Positions 1 to 11,281 of a stretch of DNA of 64,000 nucleotides are shown here, piece after piece; position 1 is the first letter of the stretch; each line of letters begins with the position of its first letter. The translations under genes and the position numbers were made by a program. The notes below the pieces were generated by a model. That model had not been told where the DNA came from and did not search any database. It saw only the letters and a program-made list of their open reading frames with translations. This DNA comes from Liriodendron chinense (Eukaryota > Streptophyta > Magnoliopsida > Magnoliales > Magnoliaceae), in assembly GCA_003013855.2 (NCBI GenBank), contig PVNU02002348.1, positions 620,001-684,000 of the forward strand, written 5' to 3'.

Positions 1-1207
1 CTCATTCGGAAGGGACACCTCTGAGATTACGTTGCGCGACAGGATCGGTCGCCTAAAAGAACCGATACTTCATCACAAAGAAAAAATTCGCCTCAACATC
101 ATCCTCCACAGGAATATCCGGAACCCACTGGTGAAATTCGGACCATTACTGGAAGTCCAGCTTGCAGGGGAGATTCTCAAGCTTCAAGGAAAGCATATGC
201 TCGGAAGGCGTCCCTAAAGCCTCAACATATTTATTGGCTGGAAAAATCGTCCGATACGCCAAATCCCAGCCATCTTCCAATCTCTTTTTCTCTTGAAGAT
301 GCTGAAGGAATTCATTTCCCTCACGAGGATTCCATCGTGATCGCATTAAAGGTATCAAACTATTTAACTCATCGTATTATGTTGGATACAGGTGGCTCCG
401 CCGACGTTCTTTATTTAGAAGCTTTCAATAAAATGGCACTTGCCAGAAATTTGCTCAAACGTATCTCCACTCCCCTCGTCGGCTTCGGGGGCGAAGTTGT
501 AACACCAGAAAGAAGCATCGACCTTCCTGTCACCTTTTGAGAAAGTCCAGCCAAAATCACAGTGTTCGTCAATTTCCTTGTGGTGGATCGAAAATCAGCG
601 TACAATGTTATTTTGGGTCGACCCTCGCTCACTAAAATAGGAGCAGCTTTACACCCCCTGTATCTGTGCATTAAATTCCCTACTCCAAGCGGAGTCGCGG
701 TAGTACAAGGAAACCAAAAGGAAGCTCGAGAATTCTACGAAATCGCCGTACAAGATCGAAAAAATGCCCAAGCAGCTCCTATTATGACGATTACAGGAGA
801 TCAAGCGAATCCCTGAATAGTAACAGCATTGGACCCAAGGGAGGATGCTCATCAATTAAGAACCCCAGGAGAGGAGACAGTCGAAATCCACCTATCTAAA
901 GATAACATCTCCAAAAGGTTTACATCAAATCCTCTCTAAGCAGTGTTTTTCGAGCGAACTTGACTAATTTCCTAGTCAAATATCAAGATGTATTCGCTTG
1001 GTCTCATGAAGACATGCCAGGTATCGACCCCAACGTTGCGGTCCATCGTCTGAATGTGGATCCAGGGCATAAACACATTCATCAGCGTTGGCGAGCGTTC
1101 ATGGCTGAAAGACAAATGGTGTTCAAAGCTAAGGTCGAAAAATTATTAGCCGTCAATTTCGTCTAAGAGGTTGACTACCCAGAATGGGTTGCGAACGTGG
1201 TTCTTAT
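1..1207 (+). pseudogene. Ty3/gypsy Tat/Ogre-type gag-pol fragment (protease and start of RT), decayed
   Basis: This is a remnant of a retrotransposon polyprotein. From about 300 to 540 one frame reads the Tat/Ogre-style protease lead-in with DAEGIHFPHED, followed by the active-site region MLDTGGSADVLY at about 379-414. The same frame continues past a TGA at 538-540 to 816, including the flap-end motif ILGRPSLTKIG. From 960 another frame reads the region ahead of reverse transcriptase (FAWSHEDMPGID, then FMAERQMVFKAKVEKLL), and at about 1171-1207 a frame reads VDYPEWVANVVLI. The active site is DTGG where DTGS is usual. Stops at 540 and 816 and at least one frame change show it is dead. It ends abruptly at about 1207, where unrelated LTR sequence begins. 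The lineage call rests on recalled family motifs. Confidence 0.8.
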
Positions 1208-1778
1208 CCGAGGAATCAAAGAATTTCTCAGATTAGGGATTTCAAAACTTTGGAATTTAGGATTTTGATTCGATTATCAAATTTAGGATTTCAAGGATTG
1301 GGGATAATGGAGATAGAGAGAGAGAATGAAAAAGATCTTATCTTAGAGGAATATTGGAGGGGCACAAAAAGAAAATAGAAGAACAACATTGGAGAAGAAG
1401 ATGAATTTTCATGAGAGAGAGAGAGAGAGAGAAGGGAGGCAACCAAAGAGGCTTTCATTCAATAATAATCAACTAATCTCGTTTTTAGGGCTGAGCCCTC
1501 TTAAATAACCAATAAGAAAACATGAAAATACCAAAATACCCTTAAAAATTAAGCAAAAACGGAACTTAAAACAAATTGTGCAAAAGTTCGAGCGCTCGGG
1601 CGCCCGAAGACATCCAAAAACTCCTACACACGTGTCCTCCCAATGTAGGGTCTTCAATGCGTCAAATCACGGGTGTAGGGTCTTCAATGCTCCTCAATAG
1701 TCACCTAGCCACAAGGAAAATGCTTGTGGTGGGCGCTTTCTTCATTGGTAGACTTTAAAATGTCTTGTGTCCTCATCA
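1208..1778 (-). repeat. Truncated 3' LTR of minus-strand chromovirus C2
   Basis: The sequence aligns by eye with 16670-17224, the inner part of the C2 LTR at the other end of the element, including the AG-rich tract and the CGGGCGCCCGAAG block. On the minus strand it starts TGATGAGGACACAAG at 1778, preceded by a polypurine tract. About 260 bp of the LTR end, present at 16409-16669, is missing. The break joins directly to the Tat/Ogre-type fragment, so a deletion or rearrangement removed the LTR end and the target duplication. Confidence 0.85.
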
Positions 1779-1792
1779 ACGCCCCTCGAGTG
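1779..1792 (-). other. Polypurine tract of C2
   Basis: On the minus strand, CTCGAGGGGCGT lies directly before the TGATGAGG start of the 3' LTR. This is where plus-strand priming of reverse transcription is expected. C1 has the matching CCGAGGGGAGT before its own 3' LTR. Confidence 0.7.
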
Positions 1793-3417
1793 AGAAAAAC
1801 TCGACCTCAACAAGTTAAAGCTGGATCAACGCTCTGCAAGTCTTCTTCAGTCAACCACGTAGATTCTGACGGTGGTTTGTTCTTCCATTTGACAAGGTAT
1901 CTTTGGAAACCTCCGTCTCTCGTAGAAACGATCTCTTCATCCATGATTTCCTCAATCTCTTCTTTACGAATAATGGGTGGAGGAAGGGGTGAAGTAGGTT
2001 GCGAAGAAAACTCAAAGAAAGGCCATGAAAGGGACGAGGGATGAATAGTAGGATTAGGGGAACGAACTAGATCCTCCACATTAAACGTTGGATTAATGCG
2101 CATTCCAGGTGGAAGATCAATCCGGTACATGTTGGACCCAATTTTTTGTAATCTCTTGAATAGTCCAGCACTACGCTCTTGTAATTTCTTAGCGGAACCC
2201 TGTGAGAACCGCTCTGGCCTTATCCTCACCATTACATACTCCTTCCTGAAAGTCTTGTAATCTACGATAAAAGTCAACTGAATATTTATAACTATCATTG
2301 CTCTTATTAATCCGCTGTCTAATATGTGTGTGCAATTCATAAATGTGTCGTGCAAATGCATCGGCCGACTCTGAAGATCTTTAGGTGACCGACATGGGTA
2401 AGAGATCTATGGGCATTCTAGGTTTATAACCACTGACAATTTCAAATGGACTCATCCATGTCGTTCTATTAACTGACCCATTATAAGCAAATTCGGCGAT
2501 AAGTAGAATTAAGTCCCAAGTTTTAACATGCTCACCCACTAGACAACGTAAAAGATTTCCAAGACTTCGATTTACCACCTCAGTTTGACCATCTGTTTGA
2601 GGGTGGTATGTAGTAGAAAACTGTAAACGAGCACCCATCATGTGCCATAGTGTCTTCCAAAAGTAACTGGTAAATCTGACATCACGATCAGACATTATGG
2701 TCTTAGGCAAACCATGGTGACGCACCGCACCATCAAAAAAGACACGAGCAATATGAGACGCGTCTGACGTTTTCGAACCTGGGAGAAAATGCGTCATTTT
2801 AGAGAAGCGATCAACAACAACAAAGATGGAGTCATGCTTTTTTATCGTCTTGGAAAGTCCCAGCACGAAATCCATACTAATGTCATGCCACGGAACATGT
2901 GGCACTGGCAATGGCATATATAGCCCAGTATTTTGCTTTCGTTGCTTTGCCAGCTGACATGTACGACACTGCCCTAAAACTTTGGTTACGTCTCGCTTGA
3001 GACTTGGCCAATAAAAACGATCCTCTACGAGGGCAATGGTCTTATCACGACCAAAGTGGCCAGCTATCCCTCCCGAATGAAGCTCTCAGACGAGAAATTC
3101 ACGAAGGGTCATACGGGGAATACAAAGTCAGTCTCCCTTGAAAATGAAACCATTTTAAGCACATAATCACCCGTACCATGTTGATCACTAAAGAGTGATG
3201 CATAAGTGTTCCCAAAATCAGGACATATGGGATACTCATCTTTTAGTTGCTCAAATCCGACGACCTCTACACTCAAGGAGTTGAACAACACCACTCTTCT
3301 ACTAAAGGCATCTGCTGGTTTGTTTTCGACCCCGGCCTTATGTTTCAGGACGAACGAATATTCCTGAAGAAACGCTACCCACTTTGCATGTCTTGGGTTG
3401 AGTTTCTTCTGAGAATG
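1793..3417 (-). pseudogene. C2 pol 3' half: end of RNase H, integrase, chromodomain (decayed)
   Basis: Reading the minus strand from 3417 down, the frame starts inside the RNase H tail (QKKLNPRHAKW...KHKAGVENKPADAFSRR) and continues into an integrase zinc-finger region around 2950-3100. The integrase core lies at about 2381-2917, with DRFSKMTHF, SDRDVRFTSYFW and HPQTDGQTEVVNR, the last supplying the catalytic Glu. A C-terminal MVRIRPERFSQGSAKK segment and a chromodomain (QRYLVKWKNKPPSESTWL, about 1840-1915) follow. The chromodomain is thought to steer integration to marked chromatin. Frame breaks near 2361-2381 and 2917-3109 show decay. The fragment joins 12193 onward across the C1 insertion. 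Confidence 0.85.
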
Positions 3418-4351
3418 TGACGAGGACACAAGACCATTTCAAGTGTACCAACGAAGAAAGCGCCCACCACAAGCACCGTCCTTGTGGCTAGGCGACTATT
3501 GAGGAGCTGAAGACCCTCCACACGTGATCAGACACATAGAAGACCCCATCCAGGGAGGACACGTGTGAAGGAAGAATGGAGAAAACAGGCCGAATAACTG
3601 AAGACTTCGGGCGCCCATCGGGCGCCCGACCACTGTCTTCGGGCGCCCGAGTTTAGCCTTTCGAGCGCCCGAAACTCTCTGGACGTTTTTGGACGTCTTC
3701 GGGCGCCCGATCGAGCGCCCGAACTTTAGCGCACTTTTGTTTATTTACGCGTTTTTTTGCTTAGTTTAGGGGTAGTTTAGTAATTTTACTTGTTTAATTG
3801 TTTATTTAAGAGGACTAGGCCCTAAGTACGAATTTGAACTTTGATTTTGATTAATGAAAGCCTCTTTGAGCTTCCTCCTGCCTCCTCTCTCTCTCATGAT
3901 GATTCTTCTCCTCTTTAATCTTCTTCTTCTGATTTCTTCTTGTGTCCCTCCAAATTCTTCCAGGTATTTTATCTTCTATTATCCTTCTAAACTTCTGTTT
4001 TGTTTATTCCCCATGATCTAAACCTTGGGAATCAAGCTAAACCCTAAAACCCCAAATTCCCAAATCCCTAATCCGAGAAACTTCCTAATTCTTCAGACTA
4101 GTGATTTTCATTGATCGATCGGGTATAGCCATGCAAGATCGGGAGGTTCCATCCCTCGCCGGATCCAACCTATGCACTAATTGAATCCCATACTCCATGG
4201 TTGTGATGATGGCCCGTTCCATTGCATGTTTCCTTTATGTTTTTCTTAGTTTGTGATGATTAATGCTAGATTTCATTATTATTATTGCTTTTACTTCCGC
4301 TGAATAATTGTGTTCATGAGCATGCATCATATTTAGGGCTGTCCTGCATTA
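3418..4351 (+). repeat. 5' LTR of C1
   Basis: It begins TGACGAGGACACAAG and ends GCATTA, where the sister LTR ends GCATCA. It pairs with 11260-12192 over its full length. At 3604-3722 it carries repeated CGGGCGCCCGA palindromes. The primer site follows 3-4 bases after the end. Confidence 0.92.
3604..3722. repeat. CGGGCGCCCGA palindrome array in C1 LTR
   Basis: Five to six exact or near copies of the palindrome TCGGGCGCCCGA (including TCGAGCGCCCGA and CGGGCGCCCAT) occur within about 120 bp, spaced by short AT-richer stretches. The 3' LTR has the matching array at about 11446-11565 with several sequence differences. The C2 LTRs have only one or two such copies. Confidence 0.85.
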
Positions 4352-4353
4352 AA

Positions 4354-4372
4354 TTTGGCATCAGAGAATAGG
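4354..4372 (+). other. Primer-binding site of C1 (initiator tRNA-Met type)
   Basis: TTTGGCATCAGAGAATAGG directly follows the 5' LTR. The usual plant tRNA-iMet primer site begins TGGTATCAGAG; one base differs here (C for T). C2 keeps TGGTATCAGAGA at the same place. Confidence 0.8.
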
Positions 4373-4626
4373 CTTGCATGGTTTGTGTCTAGATCGAGTT
4401 ATCAAATTAGGGTTTTGATTTTTAGGTTTGTTTTAGGAAAGTTCCAGATTTAGAAAGTTTTCAATTTTAGAAAGTTTCCTAATTTGAAAAATTTCCAGAT
4501 TTGAGTTGTTTCCTGTTTTAATTTAATTGTGTCAGTTCATATTAGTTATACATTCATCGCATCCATCTTGTGAGTCAAAACACCTAGTGTCTAGTGGGGT
4601 AAAGTTTTGGTTCAAGTCTTATTTGT

Positions 4627-6075
4627 ATGCCCACTAGGAGAGGTAGAGGTTTCGGACTTCAGCCTACATGAGTAACGAGCAGTTATCTGAGCAACTTGCT
4701 CAATTGATACAAAAGCTAACCGCCCTAGAGGCAAGTCACAAGCGTGATTTTGCCCGCATTGAGAACCAGATCACCACTACCAGGACCAAGGTCGAGAAAC
4801 TAGAGGCATCCCAAAAGGGAAACCCCTATGTTGGGGATGATGCGCACTCCCAAGTGGGAGGAATCGTAGAGGAACGCACTGCCATACGTGGAGGTAGTGA
4901 AAATGGAGATCGTGGTAACGGTCGAGGTGTTGTGTGAGAAGCACGAGCCACATATGATCATCAAGACCGCTATAATCCAGATGAGCGTGCGATGAAGAGT
5001 GTTAGAGTTGAGGCCCCAAGTTTTGATGGGCGCTTGGACCTCAAGGCATTCCTTGATTGGGTTGCTGACATGGACCACTACTTTGAGTGGTATGGTATGT
5101 CAGAAAACCGTCAAATGCGGTTTGCTAAGATGAAGCTTGTGAGTCAAGCCAAGCTCTTTTGGACCAACACTGAGCATTGAATAGAAAGAGTTGGTAGAGC
5201 CCCTATCACACATTGGTATGAGATGAAAGAGAAGTTGAAGGAGAAGTACCTTCCTCTCTCATACCGTCAAAAGCTCCTTGACCAATGGCAATCTTTACGC
5301 CAAGGGTCAATGTCTGCCGCTGACTACATCGCTAAATTTGAAGAATATGTGATGCGATGTGATATCCAAGAAGACCCTCTAGTGACGCTCTCGCGTTTCA
5401 AGACGGGCCTTCGTGCGGATCTTCAGCGCGAGCTTATGACTCGGCCCTTGACGGACTTGGATGAAGCATATCAAGTCGTGCAGGAGTTAGAGCAATACCT
5501 AAAGACTCCTGTCGTCCGTCGTTTCGAGTCCCGAGACTCCAGTGCTAGATCTAGTTCCCAGGGAACGAGACCTAATGTTGGCAGTCAACCTAGGACACAG
5601 GCAACCATTCCGCCTAGGCCTAGGGAGGAAAAGGGCAAAGGGGTTCTTGGTGCAAGTCCTAGTGGAGGTAGCCAAGTGAGATGCTACGAGTGTGGCAATC
5701 TGGGCCACATATCCAATCAGTGTCCTACGAAGAGCCATGGGAAAACCTTAGTTATAGGCGAGTCCCACGAGGGTGGAGATGATCAGGGTGATTATGAAGT
5801 TGAAGAGTATCACCCTGAAGGAGGACTTACTGATGATGAAGAGTTAGATGGAGAAGCAATGCTTGCAGTAGTTAGGCGTGTGCTAGCTCAGTCTAGAAGC
5901 AGTGCTGACTGGCGTCGAAGCACCATCTTCTACACTATTGCCAAGTGTGGTGAAAAGAATTGTAAGGTGATAGTGGACAGTGGAAGTTGTCAGAATGTGA
6001 TTTCCACTAACACCTTAGAGCGCTTGAAACTGAAACTCACACCTCATCTAGACCCATATAAAGTTTCTTGGGTTT
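4627..6075 (+). pseudogene. C1 gag with zinc knuckle and protease start (unit 1)
   Basis: The capsid-nucleocapsid region starts at the ATG at 4627 (MPTRRGRGFG), a start shared with C2. A frameshift or stop about 40 nt later breaks the frame; stops at 4936 and 5180 follow. The retro-gag core runs over about 4990-5520 (EAPSFDGRLD...FLDWVADMDHYF...AKLFW). The zinc knuckle CYECGNLGHISNQC is at 5682-5723, with all four ligands present. The protease active site VDSGSC follows at about 5973-5990. The reading ends at a junction stop at 6078-6080, where sequence jumps back into gag for the second copy. Confidence 0.88.
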
Positions 6076-7974
6076 GCTAAGATGAAGCTTGTGAGTCAAG
6101 CCAAGCTCTTTTGGACCAACACTGAGCGTTGAATAGAAAGAGTTGGTAGAGCCCCTATCACACATTGGTATGAGATGAAAGAGAAGTTGAAGGAGAAGTA
6201 CCTTCCTCTCTCATACCGTCAAAAGCTCCTTGACCAATGGCAATCTTTACGCCAAGGGTCAATGTCTGCCGCTGACTACATCGCTAAATTTGAAGAATAT
6301 GTGATGCGATGTGATATCCAAGAAGACCCTCTAGTGACGCTCTCGCGTTTCAAGACGGGCCTTCGTGCGGATCTTCAGCGCGAGCTTATGACTCGGCCCT
6401 TGACGGACTTGGATGAAGCATATCAAGTCGTGCAGGAGTTAGAGCAATACCTAAAGACTCCTGTCGTCCGTCGTTTCGAGTCCCGAGACTCCAGTGCTAG
6501 ATCTAGTTCCCAGGGAACAAGACCTAATGTTGGCAGTCAACCTAGGACAGGCAACCATTCCGCCTAGGCCTAGGGAGGAAAAGGGCAAAGGGGTTCTTGG
6601 TGCAAGTCCTAGTGGAGGTAGCCAAGTGAGATGCTACGAGTGTGGCAATCTGGGCCACATATCCAATCAGTGTCCTACGAAGAGCCATGGGAAAACCTTA
6701 GTTATAGGCGAGTCCCACGAGGGTGGAGATGATCAGGGTGATTATGAAGTTGAAGAGTATCACCCTGAAGGAGGACTTACTGATGATGAAGAGTTAGATG
6801 GAGAAGCAATGCTTGCAGTAGTTAGGCGTGTGCTAGCTCAGTCTAGAAGCAGTGCTGACTGGCGTCGAAGCACCATCTTCTACACTATTGCCAAGTGTGG
6901 TGAAAAGAATTGTAAGGTGATAGTGGACAGTGGAAGTTGTCAGAATGTGATTTCCACTAACACCTTAGAGCGCTTGAAACTGAAACTCACACCTCATCTA
7001 GACCCATATAAAGTTTCTTGGGTTTGCTAAGATGAAGCTTGTGAGTCAAGCCAAGCTCTTTTGGACCAACACTGAGCGTTGAATAGAAAGAGTTGGTAGA
7101 GCCCCTATCACACATTGGTATGAGATGAAAGAGAAGTTGAAGGAGAAGTACCTTCCTCTCTCATACCGTCAAAAGCTCCTTGACCAATGGCAATCTTTAC
7201 GCCAAGGGTCAATGTCTGCCGCTGACTACATCGCTAAATTTGAAGAATATGTGATGCGATGTGATATCCAAGAAGACCCTCTAGTGACGCTCTCGCGTTT
7301 CAAGACGGGCCTTCGTGCGGATCTTCAGCGCGAGCTTATGACTCGGCCCTTGACGGACTTGGATGAAGCATATCAAGTCGTGCAGGAGTTAGAGCAATAC
7401 CTAAAGACTCCTGTCGTCCGTCGTTTCGAGTCCCGAGACTCCAGTGCTAGATCTAGTTCCCAGGGAACAAGACCTAATGTTGGCAGTCAACCTAGGACAG
7501 GCAACCATTCCGCCTAGGCCTAGGGAGGAAAAGGGCAAAGGGGTTCTTGGTGCAAGTCCTAGTGGAGGTAGCCAAGTGAGATGCTACGAGTGTGGCAATC
7601 TGGGCCACATATCCAATCAGTGTCCTACGAAGAGCCATGGGAAAACCTTAGTTATAGGCGAGTCCCACGAGGGTGGAGATGACCAGGGTGATTATGAAGT
7701 TGAAGAGTATCACCCTGAAGGAGGACTTACTGATGATGAAGAGTTAGATGGAGAAGCAATGCTTGCAGTAGTCAGGCGTGTGCTAGCTCAGTCTAGAAGC
7801 AGTGCTGACTGGCGTCGAAGCACCATCTTCTACACTATTGCCAAGTGTGGTGAAAAGAATTGCAAGGTGATAGTGGACAGTGGAAGTTGTCAGAATGTGA
7901 TTTCCACTAACACCTTAGAGCGCTTGAAACTGAAACTCACACCTCATCTAGACCCATATAAAGTTTCTTGGGTT
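5124..7974 (+). repeat. Tandem triplication of a gag-protease segment in C1
   Basis: Three head-to-tail copies: 5124-6075 (952 bp), 6076-7025 (950 bp) and 7026-7974. Each runs from mid-gag (GCTAAGATGAAGC) through the zinc knuckle to just after the protease active site. At both internal joins, protease sequence ending CTTGGGTT meets gag sequence beginning GGTTTGCTAAG, sharing GGTT. Zinc knuckles therefore occur at 5682, 6632 and 7582, and VDSGSC at about 5976, 6926 and 7876. The period is not a multiple of three and each join creates a stop. Only copy 3 continues into the rest of protease. Variant pattern is treated in the findings. Confidence 0.95.
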
Positions 7975-9539
7975 GACAAGACATCCCTACCTGTCACTCA
8001 TCAATGTCTAGTCCCCATTGAGTTTGGGTCATACATGGAGTCCTTGTGGTGTGATGTTTTACCTATGGATGTGGGACATGCTATCCTAGTAGACCGTAGC
8101 TATTCGATAATGATGTCACGATCTTTGGTCGTTCCAATGCGTGTACCTTCATGCATAACGGTAAAAAGATCAAACTTAACCCTATGCCACCTGAGAGCAC
8201 ACTAGGGAAGAAAAAGGATGAGAAGGCAAGTGAGCCTAAAGGAGTGGGGAAATCTAAGCCTAAGTCTCTACATATAATCAATGCAAGAGAATTTGAAAAG
8301 GAGACTATGGAGGATTCTATGGTGTATGCCCTTGTGGCTAGAGAGATTACACCTGAGGTTCCATTAGAGTTACCCCGTGAGGTGACTTCGATTCTGAAGG
8401 AATACAGTGATGTATTTCCTGAAGATTTACCGAATGAGTTACCACCTATGAGGAACATATAGCATGTCATTGATCTTGTCCCAGGGTCTACTCTACCGAA
8501 CCTTCCTCACTACAGGATGAACCCTGCAGAACATGCAGAATTGAAGAGGCAAGTTGATGAGCTTCTGCAAAAGGGTTTCATCCAAGAGAGTATGAGCCCG
8601 TGTACCGTGCTTGCATTGTTGACGCCAAAGAAAGACGGCACGTGGCGCATGTGTGTGGACAGCCGTGCCATAAACAAAATTACCGTCAAGTATAGGTTTC
8701 CCATACCTAGACTTGATGATATGCTTGACATGATGGCGAGGTCCACCATATTCTCTAAGATAGACCTCAAGAGTGAATATCACCAAATCCGTATACGCCC
8801 AGGGGATGAATGGAAAACTGCATTTAAAACAAAAGATGGGTTGTATGAGTGGTTGGTCATGCCCTTCGGCTTGACTAATGCACCCAGTACGTTCATGCAG
8901 GTGATGACAGAAGCTTTGAGGCCGTTCATGGAAAAGTTCCTAGTGGTGTACTTAGACGACATTCTTATTTACAGTACCACTAAGGAATCACACATTGAAC
9001 ATTTAAAGAAGGTTTGTAGCGTCCTTAGGAAAGAAAAGTTGTACGCTAATCTTAAGAAATGCGCATTCATGTCTAGCCAAGTTGTGTTCTTAGGATTCAT
9101 AGTGTCATCTGAAGGGATGCGTGCAGACCCTGAAAAGGTCAGGGCCATAGTTGAGTGGCTAGAACCGAGGAACATTCATGAGATGCGAAGCTTTCACGGC
9201 CTAACAACTTTCTATCGTCGGTTCATTAGGAGTTTTAGCACGATCATAGCTCCCATTACAGAATGCATGAAAAAGGGAGAATTCATGTGGTCTAAAGCCG
9301 CAGTCAAGGCTTTTAAGGAGATTAAGGGCAAAATGGTAGAAGCTCCTGTCATGCGTCTACCTGACTTTTCTAAAGTCTTTGAAGTAGCGTGTGATGCGTC
9401 TGGTGTCGGTATAGGTGGAGTATTGAGTCAAGAAGGACACACAGTGGCCTATTTCAGTGAGAAACTGAATGAGGCAAAACAAAAATACTCCACTTACGAC
9501 AAAGAATTTTATGCGGTAGTGCAATCCCTGAGACATTAG
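7026..9539 (+). pseudogene. C1 gag unit 3, protease and reverse transcriptase (decayed)
   Basis: Protease catalytic VDSGSC lies at about 7873-7890. A one-base loss near 8090 shifts the frame inside the conserved ILGRPW-type stretch, so it reads AILVDRSYS. The next frame (8151-8462) covers the protease-RT linker and ends at TAG where C2 has Gln (MRDIQ). RT runs from about 8463, with KKDGTWRMCVDSRAINKIT, FSKIDLKSEYHQIRI, PFGLTNAPSTF and the catalytic YLDD at 8949-8960. It continues into RNase H (VACDASGVGIGGVLSQ, about 9385) and stops at TAG 9537-9539, where sister copies have Trp. The RT core looks complete, with intact catalytic residues. Confidence 0.9.
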
Positions 9540-11281
9540 CGACACTATCTCCTACCGCAGGAATTCGTCTTGTTTTCTGACCATGAGGCTTTGAGATATT
9601 TGCATTCTCAGAAGAAACTCAACCCAAGGCATGCCAAGTGGGTAGCGTTTCTTCAGGAATATTCGTTTGTTTTGAAACACAAGGCCGGGGTTGAAAACAA
9701 ACCAGCGGATGCCCTTAGTAGAAGAGTGGCATTGCTCAACTCCTTGAGTGTAGAGGTAGTCGGGTTTGAGCAACTGAAAGATGAATACCCCACATGTCCT
9801 GATTTTGGGAGTACTTACGCATCGCTCTCTAGTGACCAGCGTATGATGGGTGAATATGTTCTTAAAGATGGCTTCCTTTTCAAGGGAGACAAACTTTGTA
9901 TTCCCCGTATGTCCCTTCGTGAATTCCTCATCTGGGAGCTTCATTCAGGGGAGATAGCTGGCCACTTTAGTCGTGACAAGACCATTGCCCTTGTGGAAGA
10001 TCGTTTTTATTGGCCAAGTCTCAAGCGAGACGTATCCAAAGTTTTAAGGCAGTGTCGTACATGTCAACTGGCAAAGCAGAAAAAACAAAATAACGAGCTG
10101 TATACGCCATTGCCAGTGCCACATGCTCCGTGGCAGGACATTAGTATGGACTTCGTGCTTGGGCTTCCCAAGACAATCAAAAAGCACGATTCCATTTTTG
10201 TCGTGGTGGACCGTTTTTCTAAAATGGCGCATTTCCTCCCATGTTCGAAAACGTGTCTCATGTTGCTCATATTTTTTTTGATGGTGTGGTGCGTCTCCAT
10301 GGGTTACCTAAAACCATAGTGTCTAATCATGATGTTCGATTTACTAGCTATTTTTGGAAGACACTATGGCACATTATGGGAACTCATTTGCAATTCTCTA
10401 TTGCTTACCACCCACAAACAGACGGTCAAACTGAAGTGGTAAACCGTAGTCTTGGAAATCTTCTACGTTGTTTAGTGGGTGATCATGTTAAGACTTGGGA
10501 CCTAATTTTACCAACTGCTGAATTTGCTTATAACAGATCAGTAAATCGATCTACAGGGATGAGTCCATTTGAAGTTGTTAGTGGGTATAAACCTAGAATG
10601 CCAATAGATCTCTTACCCATGCCAGTCACTCAAAGGTCTTCTGAATCAGCCGATGCATTTGCACGACATATCCATGAATTGCATACGCATATTAGACAGC
10701 GGATAAGTAAGAGTAATGATAATTATAAAATTTCAGCTGATTCTCATCGTAGACTGCAAGATTTTCAAGAAGGAGACTATGTAATGGTGAGGGTAAGGCC
10801 AGAGCGGTTCTCACAGGGTTCCGCTAAGAAATTACAAGCACGTAGTGCTGGACCATTCAAGATAGTGCAGAAAATTGGGTCCAATGCGTATCGAATTGAC
10901 CTTCCATCTGAAATGGGCATTAACCCGACTTTTAATGTAGAAGATCTAGTCCGTTCTCCTGACCCTACCATTGATCCATCATTTCATTCATGGCCCTATT
11001 CTGATTTTGCTTCACAACCCCTTCCACCCCTCCCTCCACCTATTGTCCATAAAGAAGAAATTGAAGAGATCTTGGATGATGAGATAGTTTCCATGCGAGA
11101 TGGAGGCTTTCAGAGGTATCTTGTCAAGTGGAAGAACAAACCATTGTCGGAAGCTACGTGGTTGTCGGGCGACGCCTTGCAGAGTATTGATCCGGATCTA
11201 TTAGAGTGCTACAAGAGTCTTAACTCGTCGGAGTCGAGTTTTTCTCACCCGAGGGGAGTTGATGAGGACACAAGACCATTT
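9540..11281 (+). pseudogene. C1 RNase H end, integrase and chromodomain (decayed)
   Basis: After the 9537 stop, RNase H continues (FSDHEALRYLHSQKKLNP...KPADALSRR). The integrase zinc-binding region follows at about 9935-10075 (LHSGEIAGHFS...CRTCQLAKQ), then the core with MDFVLGLPK and DRFSKMAHF. About seven bases are missing near 10255 relative to C2, which shifts the frame. The second frame (10241-11284) holds SNHDVRFTSYFW, HPQTDGQTEVVNR, the GSAKKLQARSAGPFK segment and a chromodomain (QRYLVKWKNKPLSEATWL) at about 11080-11170. The reading runs a few codons into the 3' LTR. The polypurine tract CCGAGGGGAGT precedes the LTR at 11249-11259. Confidence 0.9.
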
